In this document: positions 19,502 to 28,780 of the stretch, one piece after another
Numbering within the stretch: the first letter of the stretch is position 1
How the letters are laid out: each line of letters opens with the position of its first letter
DNA from: Streptomyces sp. Mut1
Lineage (GTDB): Bacteria; Actinomycetota; Actinomycetes; Streptomycetales; Streptomycetaceae
Direction: 5' to 3'
Assembly: GCF_030719295.1 (NCBI RefSeq)
Contig: NZ_CP120997.1
Location: 5,033,501-5,097,500 of the forward strand
DNA length: 64,000 bases
Made by a program: the position numbers and the translations under genes
The notes under the pieces: generated by a model
The model's database searches: none
What the model saw: the letters and a program-made list of their open reading frames with translations, nothing else
Told to the model about the DNA's origin: nothing

Positions 19502-19602
19502 GGATGGCCTCCTGGTGTCGCTGTGGGGACCATCCTAGCTTGGAATCAGTCTAAAGTTGTCCATCATCGAGGAAGGGGTGGCGGGCGGCCGCTCGCGGCC
19601 TG

Positions 19603-20814
19603 TCACACCTGGCTGTAACCGTCCAGGAAGTGGGCGATCCGGCCGATCGCGTCCGTCAGGTCCTCGACCGAGGGCAGCGTCACCACGCGGAAGTGGTCCG
19701 GGTCCGGCCAGTTGAACCCCGTCCCCTGCACCACCATGATCTTCTCGGCCCGCAACAGGTCCAGGACCATCTGCCGGTCGTCCTTGATCTTGTAGACCTT
19801 GGGGTCGAGCCGGGGGAAGAGGTACAGCGCCCCCTTCGGCTTCACGCAGGTCACGCCCGGGATCTGGGTCAGCAGCTCGTACGCCGTGTCGCGCTGCTCC
19901 AGGATGCGGCCGCCCGGCAGCACCAGCTCGTTGATCGACTGCCGGCCGCCGAGCGCGGTGGCGACGGCGTGCTGCGAGGGCATGTTGGCGCACAGCCGCA
20001 TATTGGCCAGGATCGTCAGCCCCTCGATGTACGAGGTGGCGTGCGCCTTCGGGCCGCAGACGGCCATCCAGCCGGAGCGGTAACCGGCCACCCGGTAGTT
20101 CTTCGACAGCCCGTTGAAGGTGAGCACCATCAGGTCGGGGGCGATCGTCGCGGTGGGGGTGTGGGTGGCGCCGTCGTAGAGGATGCGGTCGTAGATCTCG
20201 TCGGAGCAGACGATCAGGTTGTGGCGGCGGGCGATCTCCGTCAGCCCGCGCAGCATCTCGTCGTCGTACACCGCACCCGTCGGGTTGTTCGGGTTGATGA
20301 TCACCATCGCCTTGGTGCGGTCGGTGATCTTCCGCTCGATGTCGGCGAGGTCGGGCATCCAGTCCGCCTGCTCGTCGCAGCGGTAGTGCACGGCCGTGCC
20401 GCCGGCCAGGGCGACCGAGGCCGTCCACAGCGGGTAGTCCGGGGCCGGGACCAGCACCTCGTCGCCGTCGTCGAGCAGTGCCTGCATCGACATCTGGATC
20501 AGCTCGGAGACGCCGTTGCCCAGGTAGACGTCCTCGACGTCGAGGTCGATGCCCTTGGTCTGGTAGTGCTGCATCACCGCCCGCCGCGCGGACAGCAGCC
20601 CCTTCGCGTCGCCGTAGCCGTGCGCCCCGGAGAGGTTGCGCAGGATGTCCTCAAGGATCTCCGGCGGGCACTCGAAACCGAACGCGGCGGGGTTGCCGGT
20701 GTTGAGCTTGAGGATGCGGTGCCCGGCTGCCTCCAGCCGCATCGCCTCCTCCAGCACGGGGCCGCGGATTTCGTAACAGACGTTGGCGAGCTTCGTGGAC
20801 TGGATGACCTGCAT
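19603..20814 (-). CDS. PLP-dependent aminotransferase, alanine/aspartate class I
   Basis: 403 residues, the normal length. Class I fold I motifs are NNPTGAVY, CSDEIYDR (Asp and Tyr holding PLP), FNGLSKNYRVAGYRSGW with the Schiff-base lysine at 238, and FRVVTLP with the carboxylate-binding arginine. The sequence is closest in style to the AlaA-type alanine aminotransferases, which make alanine from pyruvate and glutamate; aspartate use is also possible. I chose ATG 20814 (MQVIQSTKLANVCYEIRGPV), where similarity starts. No good ribosome site precedes it, so a GTG 27 bp upstream is an alternative. Confidence 0.9.
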   Translation of the reverse strand: MQVIQSTKLANVCYEIRGPVLEEAMRLEAAGHRILKLNTGNPAAFGFECPPEILEDILRNLSGAHGYGDAKGLLSARRAVMQHYQTKGIDLDVEDVYLGNGVSELIQMSMQALLDDGDEVLVPAPDYPLWTASVALAGGTAVHYRCDEQADWMPDLADIERKITDRTKAMVIINPNNPTGAVYDDEMLRGLTEIARRHNLIVCSDEIYDRILYDGATHTPTATIAPDLMVLTFNGLSKNYRVAGYRSGWMAVCGPKAHATSYIEGLTILANMRLCANMPSQHAVATALGGRQSINELVLPGGRILEQRDTAYELLTQIPGVTCVKPKGALYLFPRLDPKVYKIKDDRQMVLDLLRAEKIMVVQGTGFNWPDPDHFRVVTLPSVEDLTDAIGRIAHFLDGYSQV

Positions 20815-21038
20815 GTCAGCGAGCTTACGACTGTGTTTCACGGGCCGCCCGGCCTTCCGCCGCCGGTTGGCCCGCCCGGGTAGCCGCGCACGCCGTCCCC
20901 GGCTTTCATCGCCATGCGCCCGCCTCCCCGCGCCGTCGGAACGCCGGTCGCGGGAGGGGCCGGGCTTGGAATGGGGTGGCCGGGGACTGTGACGTGGCGC
21001 GGCGGGTGAGATGCGCCACGGCGCGGTGACGACAGGCC

Positions 21039-21875
21039 CTACTCCGGAAGGCGGGCGCCCTGCGGGAGCCGGATCGTGAAGAGCTCCGCCAGTACCCGCG
21101 CCACCTCGTCGGGGTCCGCCAGCTCCCGTTCCTCCGGGGCGCCGCCGCCGTGCGGCGTCACCAGCAGGGTGCGGCCGGACAGGGCCAGATGCGCGTCCTC
21201 GGTGGTGCGCCGCACGTACAGCAGGTGCTCGAAGGGCGAGCGTGGGTTGGTCGCGATGTGCCAGTTGACGACCTCGAAGTCGGGCGCCTCGAAGGGCTCC
21301 CTCGTGAACGCGTACTGCCGTTCCCACCCGCCGTCCCGGGTACGGGCCACCAGCTCCCACAGCTCCAGCGGCCCGTCGTGCTCCGGCCGGACGAGCCGGT
21401 GGTGGCGCGGGGCGTCGTGCAGCTCCGCTCCCGGGGCCAGCGCGATCGGCTCCAGCAGCGAGCCGGCCGAGCCGAAGCCGACATCGGCGAGATACGGGGT
21501 GGGCTCGCCCGGCACCCGGACCTCCATCAGCATGTGGGTGCGGGGCCGGATGTCGCCGGGGGCCGCGCCCAGCACCACCCGGGCGGCGAGCAGCGTGACC
21601 TCGAAGCCGAGCGCCCTCAGCGCGGCGGCGAGCAGGGTGTTCTGCTCGTAGCAGTAGCCCCCGCGCCCGCCGCGCACGATCTTGGCCTCCAGATCGGGCA
21701 GCGCGAGCGAGGGCACGACGCCCAGGACCGGGTCCAGATTCTCGAAGGGGATACCCAGCGCGTGCGCGCGGTGCACGCCACGCAGCACGGCCGCGGTGGG
21801 CCGGCGCTCCCCGTTCCAGCCGATCCGGGCGAGGTAGGCGTCGAGGTCGAGTACGTGGGCGGCGTCACGAGTCAT
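21039..21875 (-). CDS. Arylamine N-acetyltransferase
   Basis: 278 residues. The catalytic triad is complete: Cys75 in RGGRGGYCYEQN, His114 in RTHMLM and Asp131 in LADVGFGS. N-terminal PFENLDP is also typical. These enzymes move an acetyl group from acetyl-CoA to arylamines and hydrazines; in actinomycetes some close antibiotic amide rings instead. There is no biosynthetic neighbour here, so a detoxification role is more likely. ATG 21875 is the first codon of the conserved sequence. Confidence 0.92.
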   Translation of the reverse strand: MTRDAAHVLDLDAYLARIGWNGERRPTAAVLRGVHRAHALGIPFENLDPVLGVVPSLALPDLEAKIVRGGRGGYCYEQNTLLAAALRALGFEVTLLAARVVLGAAPGDIRPRTHMLMEVRVPGEPTPYLADVGFGSAGSLLEPIALAPGAELHDAPRHHRLVRPEHDGPLELWELVARTRDGGWERQYAFTREPFEAPDFEVVNWHIATNPRSPFEHLLYVRRTTEDAHLALSGRTLLVTPHGGGAPEERELADPDEVARVLAELFTIRLPQGARLPE

Positions 21876-22028
21876 GCCGCGACCGTACGCAGCGGCGGCC
21901 GCCCGCCGCACCCTCCGCCCGCCGGGCGGGCGGAAGCCGGCCGGGTACCTCAGAAGTTGCTCAACACCCGTGAGGAACGCGGGCGGACGGGGCACGCTCG
22001 GCACATGATCGGAAACGGGAAGCAGGAC

Positions 22029-22340
22029 ATGGCCGTGATCGTGGTGCGTGACGCGGACGCCGTCGCCGCCGCGCTCCGGGAGGCGCTGGAGCGGGCGGGC
22101 GACGCGGAACGCCCCGGGCTCCAAAGGGCCCTCGGGCTGGCCGTCGCGCAGAGCGGGGTGCCGGACGCGGAGCTGCGCGGCGGCTGGGCCGGGCGCCGGA
22201 TCAGGGCGGCCGGCCACGAGGGGCCCCTCGACTCCGTGGCGGCGGTCAAGGCGCTGCGGACCGCCGAGCCGGGGCTGAGCCTGCGGCAGGCCGTACGGCT
22301 GTCGCGGGAGGCGGCGGCCCTGACGGAGAAGGCCGGATAG
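22029..22340 (+). CDS. Small conserved protein, unknown
   Basis: 103 residues, helical, hydrophilic, with no signal or membrane segment. It has two repeated-looking helical parts, DADAVAAALREALERAG and VAAVKALRTAEPGLSLRQAVRLSREAA. ATG 22029 follows GGGAAGCAGGAC; an upstream ATG at 22005 would add eight residues. The last part resembles the short helical C-terminal domain of ribosomal protein L7/L12-like sequences (ALREAEPGLSLKEA), but only loosely. No function is claimed. Confidence 0.6.
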   Translation: MAVIVVRDADAVAAALREALERAGDAERPGLQRALGLAVAQSGVPDAELRGGWAGRRIRAAGHEGPLDSVAAVKALRTAEPGLSLRQAVRLSREAAALTEKAG

Positions 22341-22498
22341 CGGTACGGGGCGAGGCCCCGAGCCGGTGGATCCGCGCGTTGTCCCCCGTGCGAGCTACGC
22401 GCAGGTGTCCACTCAGCGGTGACGATTTCGGCGCGCCCCGTCCGTAGCGTTCGGACGGAGCCGCGGCAGGCCGCCGCGGACGCGTCGAAGGGATTCTC

Positions 22499-23338
22499 AT
22501 GAGAGTGGTCTGGCAGCTCCTCGCCGTTGTGGCGGTCTGGGCGATCGGCGGCCAGTGCGTCAGCGCGGTGGACGGGAACCCGTGGCTCACGCTCGGCCTC
22601 GGCCTCGTGACCGGGGTGCTCGCCCTCCTCGTCTACCGGTGGGTGGTGGGGCGTACCGAACGGCGTGCGGTCACCGAGCTGGCCCGCGAGGGGGCGGCGA
22701 GGGGGCTGCGGCGCGGGACGCTGATCGGGCTGGTGCTGTTCACGGCGGTCATCGCGAACATCGCCCTGCTCGGGGACTACGAGGTGAACGGCCTGGGCTC
22801 GGTGTCGGGTGCGGTGGGGCTCGTCGGCTTCATGGCCGCTGCCGCCGTCACCGAGGAAGTGGTGTTCCGGGGCGTGCTGTTCCGGATCGTCGAGGAGCGC
22901 GCCGGAACCGTGATCGCGCTGACGCTGACCGGGGTGCTGTTCGGTCTGATGCACCTGGCCAACCCGGCCGCGAACCTGTGGGGCGCCATCGCCATCGCGA
23001 TCGAGGCGGGCGGCATGCTCGCCGCCGCGTACGCCGCCACCCGCAGCCTGTGGGTGCCCATCGGGGTGCACTTCGGGTGGAACTTCGCCGCGGCCGGCAT
23101 CTTCAGTACCGAGGTCTCGGGCAACGACACCCCGCAGGGCATCCTGGACTCGGTGGCCTCCGGCTCCACGCTCGTCACCGGCGGGGACTTCGGCCCCGAA
23201 GCGAGCGTGTACGCCGTGCTGTTCGGGGTCCTGCTGACGCTCGCGTTCCTGTGGCTGGCGCGCCGGCGCGGCAATCTGGTGCCCCGCGGAGGCCGGCGTA
23301 CCGACCTGACCGGTGCCGCCACTACAGTTTCCCGGTGA
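22499..23338 (+). CDS. CPBP family intramembrane metalloprotease
   Basis: 279 residues with about eight membrane helices. The Abi/CPBP signature is intact: EEVVFRG (Glu-Glu and Arg), GLMHLANP and VHFGWN, giving the Glu and His metal site within the membrane. Members act as CAAX-type proteases or in bacteriocin self-immunity and signalling; the substrate is unknown. ATG 22499 has GAAGGGA 6 bp upstream. The stop overlaps the histidine kinase start (GTGA), so protease, kinase and regulator are one operon and may belong to one response. Confidence 0.88.
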   Translation: MRVVWQLLAVVAVWAIGGQCVSAVDGNPWLTLGLGLVTGVLALLVYRWVVGRTERRAVTELAREGAARGLRRGTLIGLVLFTAVIANIALLGDYEVNGLGSVSGAVGLVGFMAAAAVTEEVVFRGVLFRIVEERAGTVIALTLTGVLFGLMHLANPAANLWGAIAIAIEAGGMLAAAYAATRSLWVPIGVHFGWNFAAAGIFSTEVSGNDTPQGILDSVASGSTLVTGGDFGPEASVYAVLFGVLLTLAFLWLARRRGNLVPRGGRRTDLTGAATTVSR

Positions 23339-24525
23339 TCAGTCTTCGGAGCGTGCCGGCCGGGTGGCGGCGGTTCGACACCGCCGTCCGCCGGCCGGCG
23401 TGGTGGCAGCGGCTCGATGTCACCGTCCGCGATCTGCCGTTCGGGCTGCTGCTGTTCGCCATGTCGCTCATCCCCGCCTTTCACCAGCACGGGACGCAGC
23501 TCGGTGGCGTGGCGGAGCGTCCGTTCGACGCGCTGGGCGTGCTGGCCGCCGTGCTGGAGAGCCTGCCGCTCGCCCTGCGGCGCAGGTGGCCGACGGTCTG
23601 CCTGGCCCTGGTCTCGATGGGCTTCGCCGTCGACCAGTTCGGCGGCTACCACCTGGTCGCCGGCACCGGGCTGCTCATCACCATGCTGAGCGCGGGTGCC
23701 CATCTGGACCGCCACCGGCGCGTCACCGCGCTCGTCCTGACCGTCGCGTACGTGCCGCTGGCGGTCTTTCTGTACCGGTACGGCACCGAACCGGTGGACG
23801 AGTTCCTGACGTTCTACCTGGTGCTGGCCTTCGCCTGGGGTGCCGGGACGTGGCTGCGCGCCACCCGGTCCGCCGAGGCGGAACGCCGCCGCCGGCTCGC
23901 CGACGACACCCGTGCCGCCGAACGTGCCCGCATCGCGCGCGAGTTGCACGACATCGTGACCCACCACGTGACGGCGATGGTCGTGCAGGCCGAGGCGGCC
24001 CGCTATCTGACCGCCGTGCCCGACCGGCTCGACCACACCCTGAGCACCGTCACCGACACCGGCCGCCGGGCCATCAACGACCTGCGCCACCTGCTCGACC
24101 TGCTCGACCCGGGCCACGGCGCGGAGGCCAGGAAGCCGGCCGTCGGCCGTATCCACACCCTCGTCGAACAGACCCGGCGGGCCGGGCAGAGCGTGGAGTT
24201 CACCGAGCACGGCACCCCCGCCGAGTCCACCGGAAGCGCCGATCTGGTGGCCTACCGTGTGGTGCAGGAAGCGCTGACGAACGCGCTCAAGTACGCCCAC
24301 GGCAGCCGGACTTCGGTGCTCGTGCGGCACGGCGGAAGAGAGATCACCGTGGAGGTCGGTACGGACGGCTCCGGCAGGCGGGCCGAGGTCCCCAAGGGCA
24401 GCGGGCGTGGGCTGGCCGGGCTGAGCGAGCGGGTCGGCGTCCTGGGCGGCGACTTCAGCGCGGAGCCCGCCGCGGACGGCGGCTTCGTCGTGCGCGCCCG
24501 CATACCCTCGGGGAGCGCGTCGTGA
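23335..24525 (+). CDS. Sensor histidine kinase (HisKA_3, NarL/LiaS type)
   Basis: 396 residues. Four to five membrane helices in residues 30-165 with very short loops suggest sensing within the membrane. The dimerisation helix carries ARELHDIVTHHVTAM with the phosphorylated His205. The ATPase domain has the N box (EALTNALKYA) and a G box read as TDGSGRR; a GRGLAGLSERV motif completes it. It autophosphorylates and passes phosphate to the response regulator that starts 4 bp before its own stop. GTG start overlaps the CPBP protease stop. Confidence 0.9.
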   Translation: MISLRSVPAGWRRFDTAVRRPAWWQRLDVTVRDLPFGLLLFAMSLIPAFHQHGTQLGGVAERPFDALGVLAAVLESLPLALRRRWPTVCLALVSMGFAVDQFGGYHLVAGTGLLITMLSAGAHLDRHRRVTALVLTVAYVPLAVFLYRYGTEPVDEFLTFYLVLAFAWGAGTWLRATRSAEAERRRRLADDTRAAERARIARELHDIVTHHVTAMVVQAEAARYLTAVPDRLDHTLSTVTDTGRRAINDLRHLLDLLDPGHGAEARKPAVGRIHTLVEQTRRAGQSVEFTEHGTPAESTGSADLVAYRVVQEALTNALKYAHGSRTSVLVRHGGREITVEVGTDGSGRRAEVPKGSGRGLAGLSERVGVLGGDFSAEPAADGGFVVRARIPSGSAS

Positions 24526-25181
24526 CCGCACCGGTCCGGGTCCTCGTCTGCGACGACCAGATCCTCGTCCGCACCGGCCTCGCCACGATCATCGACGCCC
24601 AGCCGGACCTGGAGGTGGCGGGCGAGTGCGGGGACGGCCGGACCGCCGTCGAGATGGCGGGCCGGCTGCGCCCGGACGTCGTGGTGATGGACATCCGCAT
24701 GCCGGTGCTGGACGGCATCGAGGCGACGCGCCTGCTGGCCGGGGCGGGCGTGGAGCGGCCCGCCAAGGTGCTGGTGGTGACCACCTTCAACCTGGACGAG
24801 TACGTGTACGAGGCGCTGCGTGCCGGGGCGAGCGGGTTCCTGCTCAAGGACGCCCCGCCCGCCCAGCTGCTGCACGGCATCCGGACCGTGCACACGGGCC
24901 AGGCGCTGATCGACCCCGAGGTGACGCGCAAGCTGGTCGGCCGGTACGCCGCCCGCATCCGTCCCACCGGGTCCACCTCTTCCGACCTCCCGCTGACCCC
25001 GCGCGAGCTGGAGGTGCTGCGCCTGATCGCGGACGGCTTCTCCAACAGCGAGATCGCGGGGGCGCTCCTGATCAGCCAGGAGACCGTGAAGACGTTCGTC
25101 TCCCGCATTCTCGCCAAGCTCGGGCTGCGCGACCGCGTCCAGGCCGTCGTCTACGCGTACCGCCAGGGCCTGGTGACCTGA
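24522..25181 (+). CDS. NarL/FixJ response regulator
   Basis: 219 residues. Receiver domain: acidic pair CDDQ, phospho-acceptor Asp57 in VVVMDIRMP, Thr in VTTFN, switch Lys in FLLKDA. LuxR-type helix-turn-helix at about 150-210 (LTPRELEVLRLIADGFSNSEIAGALLIS). All key residues are present. It is the cognate regulator of the kinase upstream. The GTG overlaps the kinase stop (GTGA). Targets are unknown; the serine protease gene downstream is a candidate. Confidence 0.92.
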   Translation: MTAPVRVLVCDDQILVRTGLATIIDAQPDLEVAGECGDGRTAVEMAGRLRPDVVVMDIRMPVLDGIEATRLLAGAGVERPAKVLVVTTFNLDEYVYEALRAGASGFLLKDAPPAQLLHGIRTVHTGQALIDPEVTRKLVGRYAARIRPTGSTSSDLPLTPRELEVLRLIADGFSNSEIAGALLISQETVKTFVSRILAKLGLRDRVQAVVYAYRQGLVT

Positions 25182-25244
25182 ACACGCGTCCGGAACCCGC
25201 CCCTTGTGCACCCCCTCCCCATGCGCCAACATGCGCATGTCAAA

Positions 25245-25261
25245 ACCGAAGAAATTTCGGT
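25245..25261. promoter_or_regulatory. Inverted repeat between regulator gene and serine protease gene
   Basis: ACCGAA, 5-nt spacer, TTCGGT. It lies 49 bp before the protease ATG in an AT-richer patch. It could be a weak terminator for the operon or an operator. Confidence 0.35.
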
Positions 25262-25309
25262 GGCAGAGGCCTGTCACGCTCTGTTCAGGTCACAAGAGGG
25301 GACCCCCAC

Positions 25310-26206
25310 ATGCAAAAGCCTCTCGTCGGTGCGCTCTTCGCGGTGCTGCTCCTCGGAGCCGGTATCGCCCCCGCGACCGCGGCGACAAGCCACGCGGCGG
25401 CACCGATCGGCACGGTCGAGGCAGCAGCCCCGGCCGGTCACACCACGCTCCGGACCGAGGCGGTCCGGCCCAAGGCCATCGGCTTCGCCGGGACCGTGGC
25501 GCTCAGCAACTGCTCGGGCTCGGTCGTCCGCACGCCGGACTCGCAGCCCGACGACCCGGCCCTCGTGCTCTCCAACGGGCACTGCCTGGAGACCGGCTTC
25601 CCGGCCCCCGGCACGGTCCTGGTGAACCGTTCCTCCAGCCGCAGCTTCACCCTGCTCAACGCCTCGGGCAGCGGTATCGGCACGGTCCGGGCGAGCAAGA
25701 TCGCGTACGGCACGATGACGGACACCGACATATCGGTGTACCAGCTCACCTCCACGTACGCCCAGATCGAGAGCACGTACGGCATCAAGGCGCTGGAGCT
25801 GAACACCGCGCACCCGGTCCAGGGCAGCGCGATCACCGTCGTGTCCGGGTACTGGAAGCGCACCTACAGCTGCAACGTCGACGGGTTCGTCTACCGGCTC
25901 AAGGAAGGCGGATGGACCTGGAAGGACTCCGTCCGCTACACCTCCGCCTGCCAGACCATCGGCGGCACCTCCGGCTCCCCGGTGATCGACGACGCCACCG
26001 GCAAGGTGGTCGCCGTCAACAACACGGGCAACGAGGACGGCCAGCAGTGCACGGACAACAACCCGTGCGAGGTCGACGAGAACGGGCAGGTGACGGTGCG
26101 CCAGGGCATCAACTACGCCCAGGAGACCTACGGCATCGCCGCGTGCATCGGCGCCGGCAACGTCTTCGACCTGGACCGTGCGGGGTGCACCCTGCCCAAG
26201 CCGTGA
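25310..26206 (+). CDS. Secreted trypsin-like serine protease
   Basis: 298 residues. A signal peptide ends near AATSHA, with a short pro-like segment. The chymotrypsin-fold triad is His91 (LSNGHC), Asp140 (DTDISVYQL, Asp138 possible) and Ser221 (GGTSGSPV). Four to six cysteines outside suggest disulfides. The enzyme is predicted to be exported and to degrade or process extracellular proteins. AAGAGGGG precedes the ATG. A hairpin follows the gene. It lies right after a two-component system and might be its target. Confidence 0.88.
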   Translation: MQKPLVGALFAVLLLGAGIAPATAATSHAAAPIGTVEAAAPAGHTTLRTEAVRPKAIGFAGTVALSNCSGSVVRTPDSQPDDPALVLSNGHCLETGFPAPGTVLVNRSSSRSFTLLNASGSGIGTVRASKIAYGTMTDTDISVYQLTSTYAQIESTYGIKALELNTAHPVQGSAITVVSGYWKRTYSCNVDGFVYRLKEGGWTWKDSVRYTSACQTIGGTSGSPVIDDATGKVVAVNNTGNEDGQQCTDNNPCEVDENGQVTVRQGINYAQETYGIAACIGAGNVFDLDRAGCTLPKP

Positions 26207-26235
26207 CGTACGGGCCGTGACGGCCGGGCCGTTCT

Positions 26236-26266
26236 CCCCGGGGCGCAGGAGTGCTCCGCCCCGGGG
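26236..26266 (+). terminator. Terminator after the serine protease gene
   Basis: Perfect 10-bp arms CCCCGGGGCG and CGCCCCGGGG with an 11-nt loop, 29 bp past the stop. Confidence 0.7.
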
Positions 26267-26353
26267 GGTGGTGCGGTGACGTGGGTGACCCGTACAGCTC
26301 AAGCGACCTACTCAATGGGCGATATGGTCGAAATGCGGCTATAGGCTCCGCGC

Positions 26354-27076
26354 ATGATCAGCCATGCCCTTCCCCTGGCGGCGTCCGGTCTGAAGATCGA
26401 CTGGACCAAGATGCCGACGTACAACACGATCATGTCCGTCGCCGCGGGCGCCGGACTCCTGCTGGTGGTCGCGCTCGGATACCAGCTCCTCCGTCCCCGG
26501 CGCACCATCACCCCCGAGGGCTGGGCCCTGGCGTTCGGGGCGATCGGCTTCACCCTCGTCACCACGGGTCTGCACATGACCCTGACCTGGCCGCTGGCCG
26601 GACAGGGCTTCCCCTTCGACAACATCATCTTCGGTGAACCGGCCCTGGCCTTCGGCGTCTTCCTCCTCGCCGCAAGCTTCTACCTCTGGAAACAGGGAGC
26701 CGTCGTCGGCGACGCGGACCGCGTTGACCGGGTGGCCCGGATCGCCGGACCCATCTCGGTCTTCGTCTTCGGCCTCGGGCTCGCCTGCTTCGGGATCGCC
26801 GCGGCCGGCTGGAAGTACACCCTCTTCGCCGCGCCCCCCGAGGAGCCCATCTCCGGCGAGTTCGCCGACATGCCGATGCTGGAGGCGAGCTTCATGTCCG
26901 GGCTGTACGTCCTCGTCGGCATCGGCGCCCTCCTCTTCCCGTTCGTGCTGCGTCGCCCCCGGACCTGGATGACCCCTGTCATCGGTGTCGTCTGGGCGCT
27001 TGCCGGGCTGGCGTTCCTGTTCTTCGGCGGGCTCAACTACTTCACCCACATCGGACTCATCGTCAACACGATGTGA
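26354..27076 (+). CDS. Polytopic membrane protein, DUF981-like
   Basis: 240 residues with seven predicted helices and short loops. The pattern TGLHMTLTWPL, then NIIFGEPALAFGVFLLAA, fits DUF981 proteins as I recall them. A second half repeats the layout (ASFMSGLYVLVGIGALLFPFVL). No charged catalytic cluster or transport motif is visible. The role is unknown. There is no clear ribosome site; a TATAGG 9 bp before the ATG suggests a short leader. Confidence 0.75.
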   Translation: MISHALPLAASGLKIDWTKMPTYNTIMSVAAGAGLLLVVALGYQLLRPRRTITPEGWALAFGAIGFTLVTTGLHMTLTWPLAGQGFPFDNIIFGEPALAFGVFLLAASFYLWKQGAVVGDADRVDRVARIAGPISVFVFGLGLACFGIAAAGWKYTLFAAPPEEPISGEFADMPMLEASFMSGLYVLVGIGALLFPFVLRRPRTWMTPVIGVVWALAGLAFLFFGGLNYFTHIGLIVNTM

Positions 27077-27119
27077 AGCGCCCCGCCGGGCGCCTCCCGG
27101 CGTCGGGCGGCCCCGTGGG

Positions 27120-28745
27120 TCAGCCCGCCCTCCGGCCTGCTCCGCGCACCGACCGGCCCGCGAGTACCTGCGTACGCCTGCTGTCCTCGATCACGAAGCG
27201 GCCGTCGATCAGCACGTGCGGGATGCCGGAGGGCAGGGCGCGGGGCTCCTCGAACGTCGAGCCCGCCGCCACCGTCTCCGGGTCGAAGAGGACCAGGTCG
27301 GCGCGGTGGCCCTCGCGCACGTACCCCCGGTCGGGCAGCCGCAGCCGGGCCGCCGGGCGCGAGGTGAGGTGGGCGACGCACTCCTCCAGCGAGAGGATGC
27401 CCAGCTCCCGTGCGTAGTGACCCAGGTAGTGGGGAAAGGTGCCGTACGCGCGAGGGTGCGGCTTGTCCCCCTGGAGGATGCCGTCACTGCCTCCGGTGTG
27501 GACGCGGTGGCGCATGATCCGCCGGACGTTCTCCTCGTGGCCCACGTGCTGGAGGATCGTCGTCCCGAGCCGGTCCTCCACCAGCAGCCGGCGCGCGGTC
27601 ACCCAGGGCTCCTCGCCGCGCAGCCGCGCCGACTCGGCCACCGTACGGCCGACGTACGCGGCGAGCGCGGGCGCGCCGGCCCCGGAGATCTCGATGGTGT
27701 CCCACTCGATCGGCACCCCGTGGCAGCCGTCCGAGCCGGTGACCTCCAGGTCGTGGCGGATGCGCGCGGCCGTGGCGTCGTCGGCCAGCCGGGCCAGGAC
27801 CGATTCCGGGCCGCCCTCGCCCGCCCAGCTGGGCAGCATCGCGACGAGGGTCGTGCAGCCGGGGGTGTACGGGTAGGTGTCGAGCGAGATGTCGGCGCCC
27901 GCGTCGAGCGCGTCGTCCAGGAGGGCGAGCAGTTCCGGGGCGCGGCCCTCGTTGACCCCGAAGTTCATGGTCGCGTGGGCCAGGTGCAGGGAACAGCCCG
28001 CGTCGCGGGTGAGCCGCACCATCTCCTCGTACGCCTCCAGCGCGCCGGCGCCGTAGGAGCGGTGGTGCGGGCAGTAGTAGCCGCCGTGCGCGGCCACCAC
28101 CCGGCACAGCGCGGTGAGTTCGGCGTCGTCCGCGTACATGCCGGGGGTGTAGGTGAGCCCCGACGACATGCCGACGGCGCCCTCGCGCATGCCCTGGTCC
28201 ACGAGCCCGCGCATCCGGGCCAGCTCGGCGTCGGTGGCGGGCCGGTCCTCCCAGCCGACCGCGTGCATCCGCACCGTGCCCTGCGGGACGAGGTAGGCGG
28301 CGTTGACCGCGATGCCCTGTCCGCCGAAGTTGCGGTCGAGCCGGTCGAGGTAGCCGCCGACGGTGCGCCAGTCGAAGTCGATGTCGTCGCCGTAGCCGTT
28401 CCACCCGGCGATGGAGCGGCGGACCTCGGCGAGCGTGCGGTCGTCCACGGGCGCGTACGACAGGCCGTCCTGGCCGAGGACCTCCAGCGTGACGCCCTGG
28501 GCGGCCTTCGCGCTGTGGTCGGGGTCCCGCAGCAGCGCCAGGTCGCTGTGGGCGTGCATGTCGATGAAGCCGGGGGACAGGGCCAGGCCGTCGGCGTCCA
28601 GGGTGCGGGCGGCGGTGGGGCGGGGGCCGGGGGAGTCCTCGCGGTGGATCTCCGCGACGCGGCCGTCGGTGACGGCCACGTCGGCACGGTAGGAGGGGGT
28701 GGCGGTGCCGTCGATGACGCGGGCGTCGCGGATGACGAGGTCCAT
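27120..28745 (-). CDS. N-acyl-D-amino-acid deacylase (D-aminoacylase)
   Basis: 541 residues of the amidohydrolase superfamily. Metal residues appear in order: DMHAHSDLAL (His-x-His), the central SLHLAHATM, and GGSDGILQGDKPHPRAYGTFP, where the Asp is catalytic and the last block is specific to D-aminoacylases. It hydrolyses N-acyl-D-amino acids to free D-amino acids, with zinc. The ATG at 28745 is the conserved start (MDLVIRDARVIDG). A PLP deaminase gene lies 35 bp upstream in the same direction, so released D-amino acids would be its substrate. The two look like one operon. Confidence 0.9.
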   Translation of the reverse strand: MDLVIRDARVIDGTATPSYRADVAVTDGRVAEIHREDSPGPRPTAARTLDADGLALSPGFIDMHAHSDLALLRDPDHSAKAAQGVTLEVLGQDGLSYAPVDDRTLAEVRRSIAGWNGYGDDIDFDWRTVGGYLDRLDRNFGGQGIAVNAAYLVPQGTVRMHAVGWEDRPATDAELARMRGLVDQGMREGAVGMSSGLTYTPGMYADDAELTALCRVVAAHGGYYCPHHRSYGAGALEAYEEMVRLTRDAGCSLHLAHATMNFGVNEGRAPELLALLDDALDAGADISLDTYPYTPGCTTLVAMLPSWAGEGGPESVLARLADDATAARIRHDLEVTGSDGCHGVPIEWDTIEISGAGAPALAAYVGRTVAESARLRGEEPWVTARRLLVEDRLGTTILQHVGHEENVRRIMRHRVHTGGSDGILQGDKPHPRAYGTFPHYLGHYARELGILSLEECVAHLTSRPAARLRLPDRGYVREGHRADLVLFDPETVAAGSTFEEPRALPSGIPHVLIDGRFVIEDSRRTQVLAGRSVRGAGRRAG

Positions 28746-28780
28746 GGGGGAGGGGTGCCTTTCGCGGAGCGGAGCCCGGC

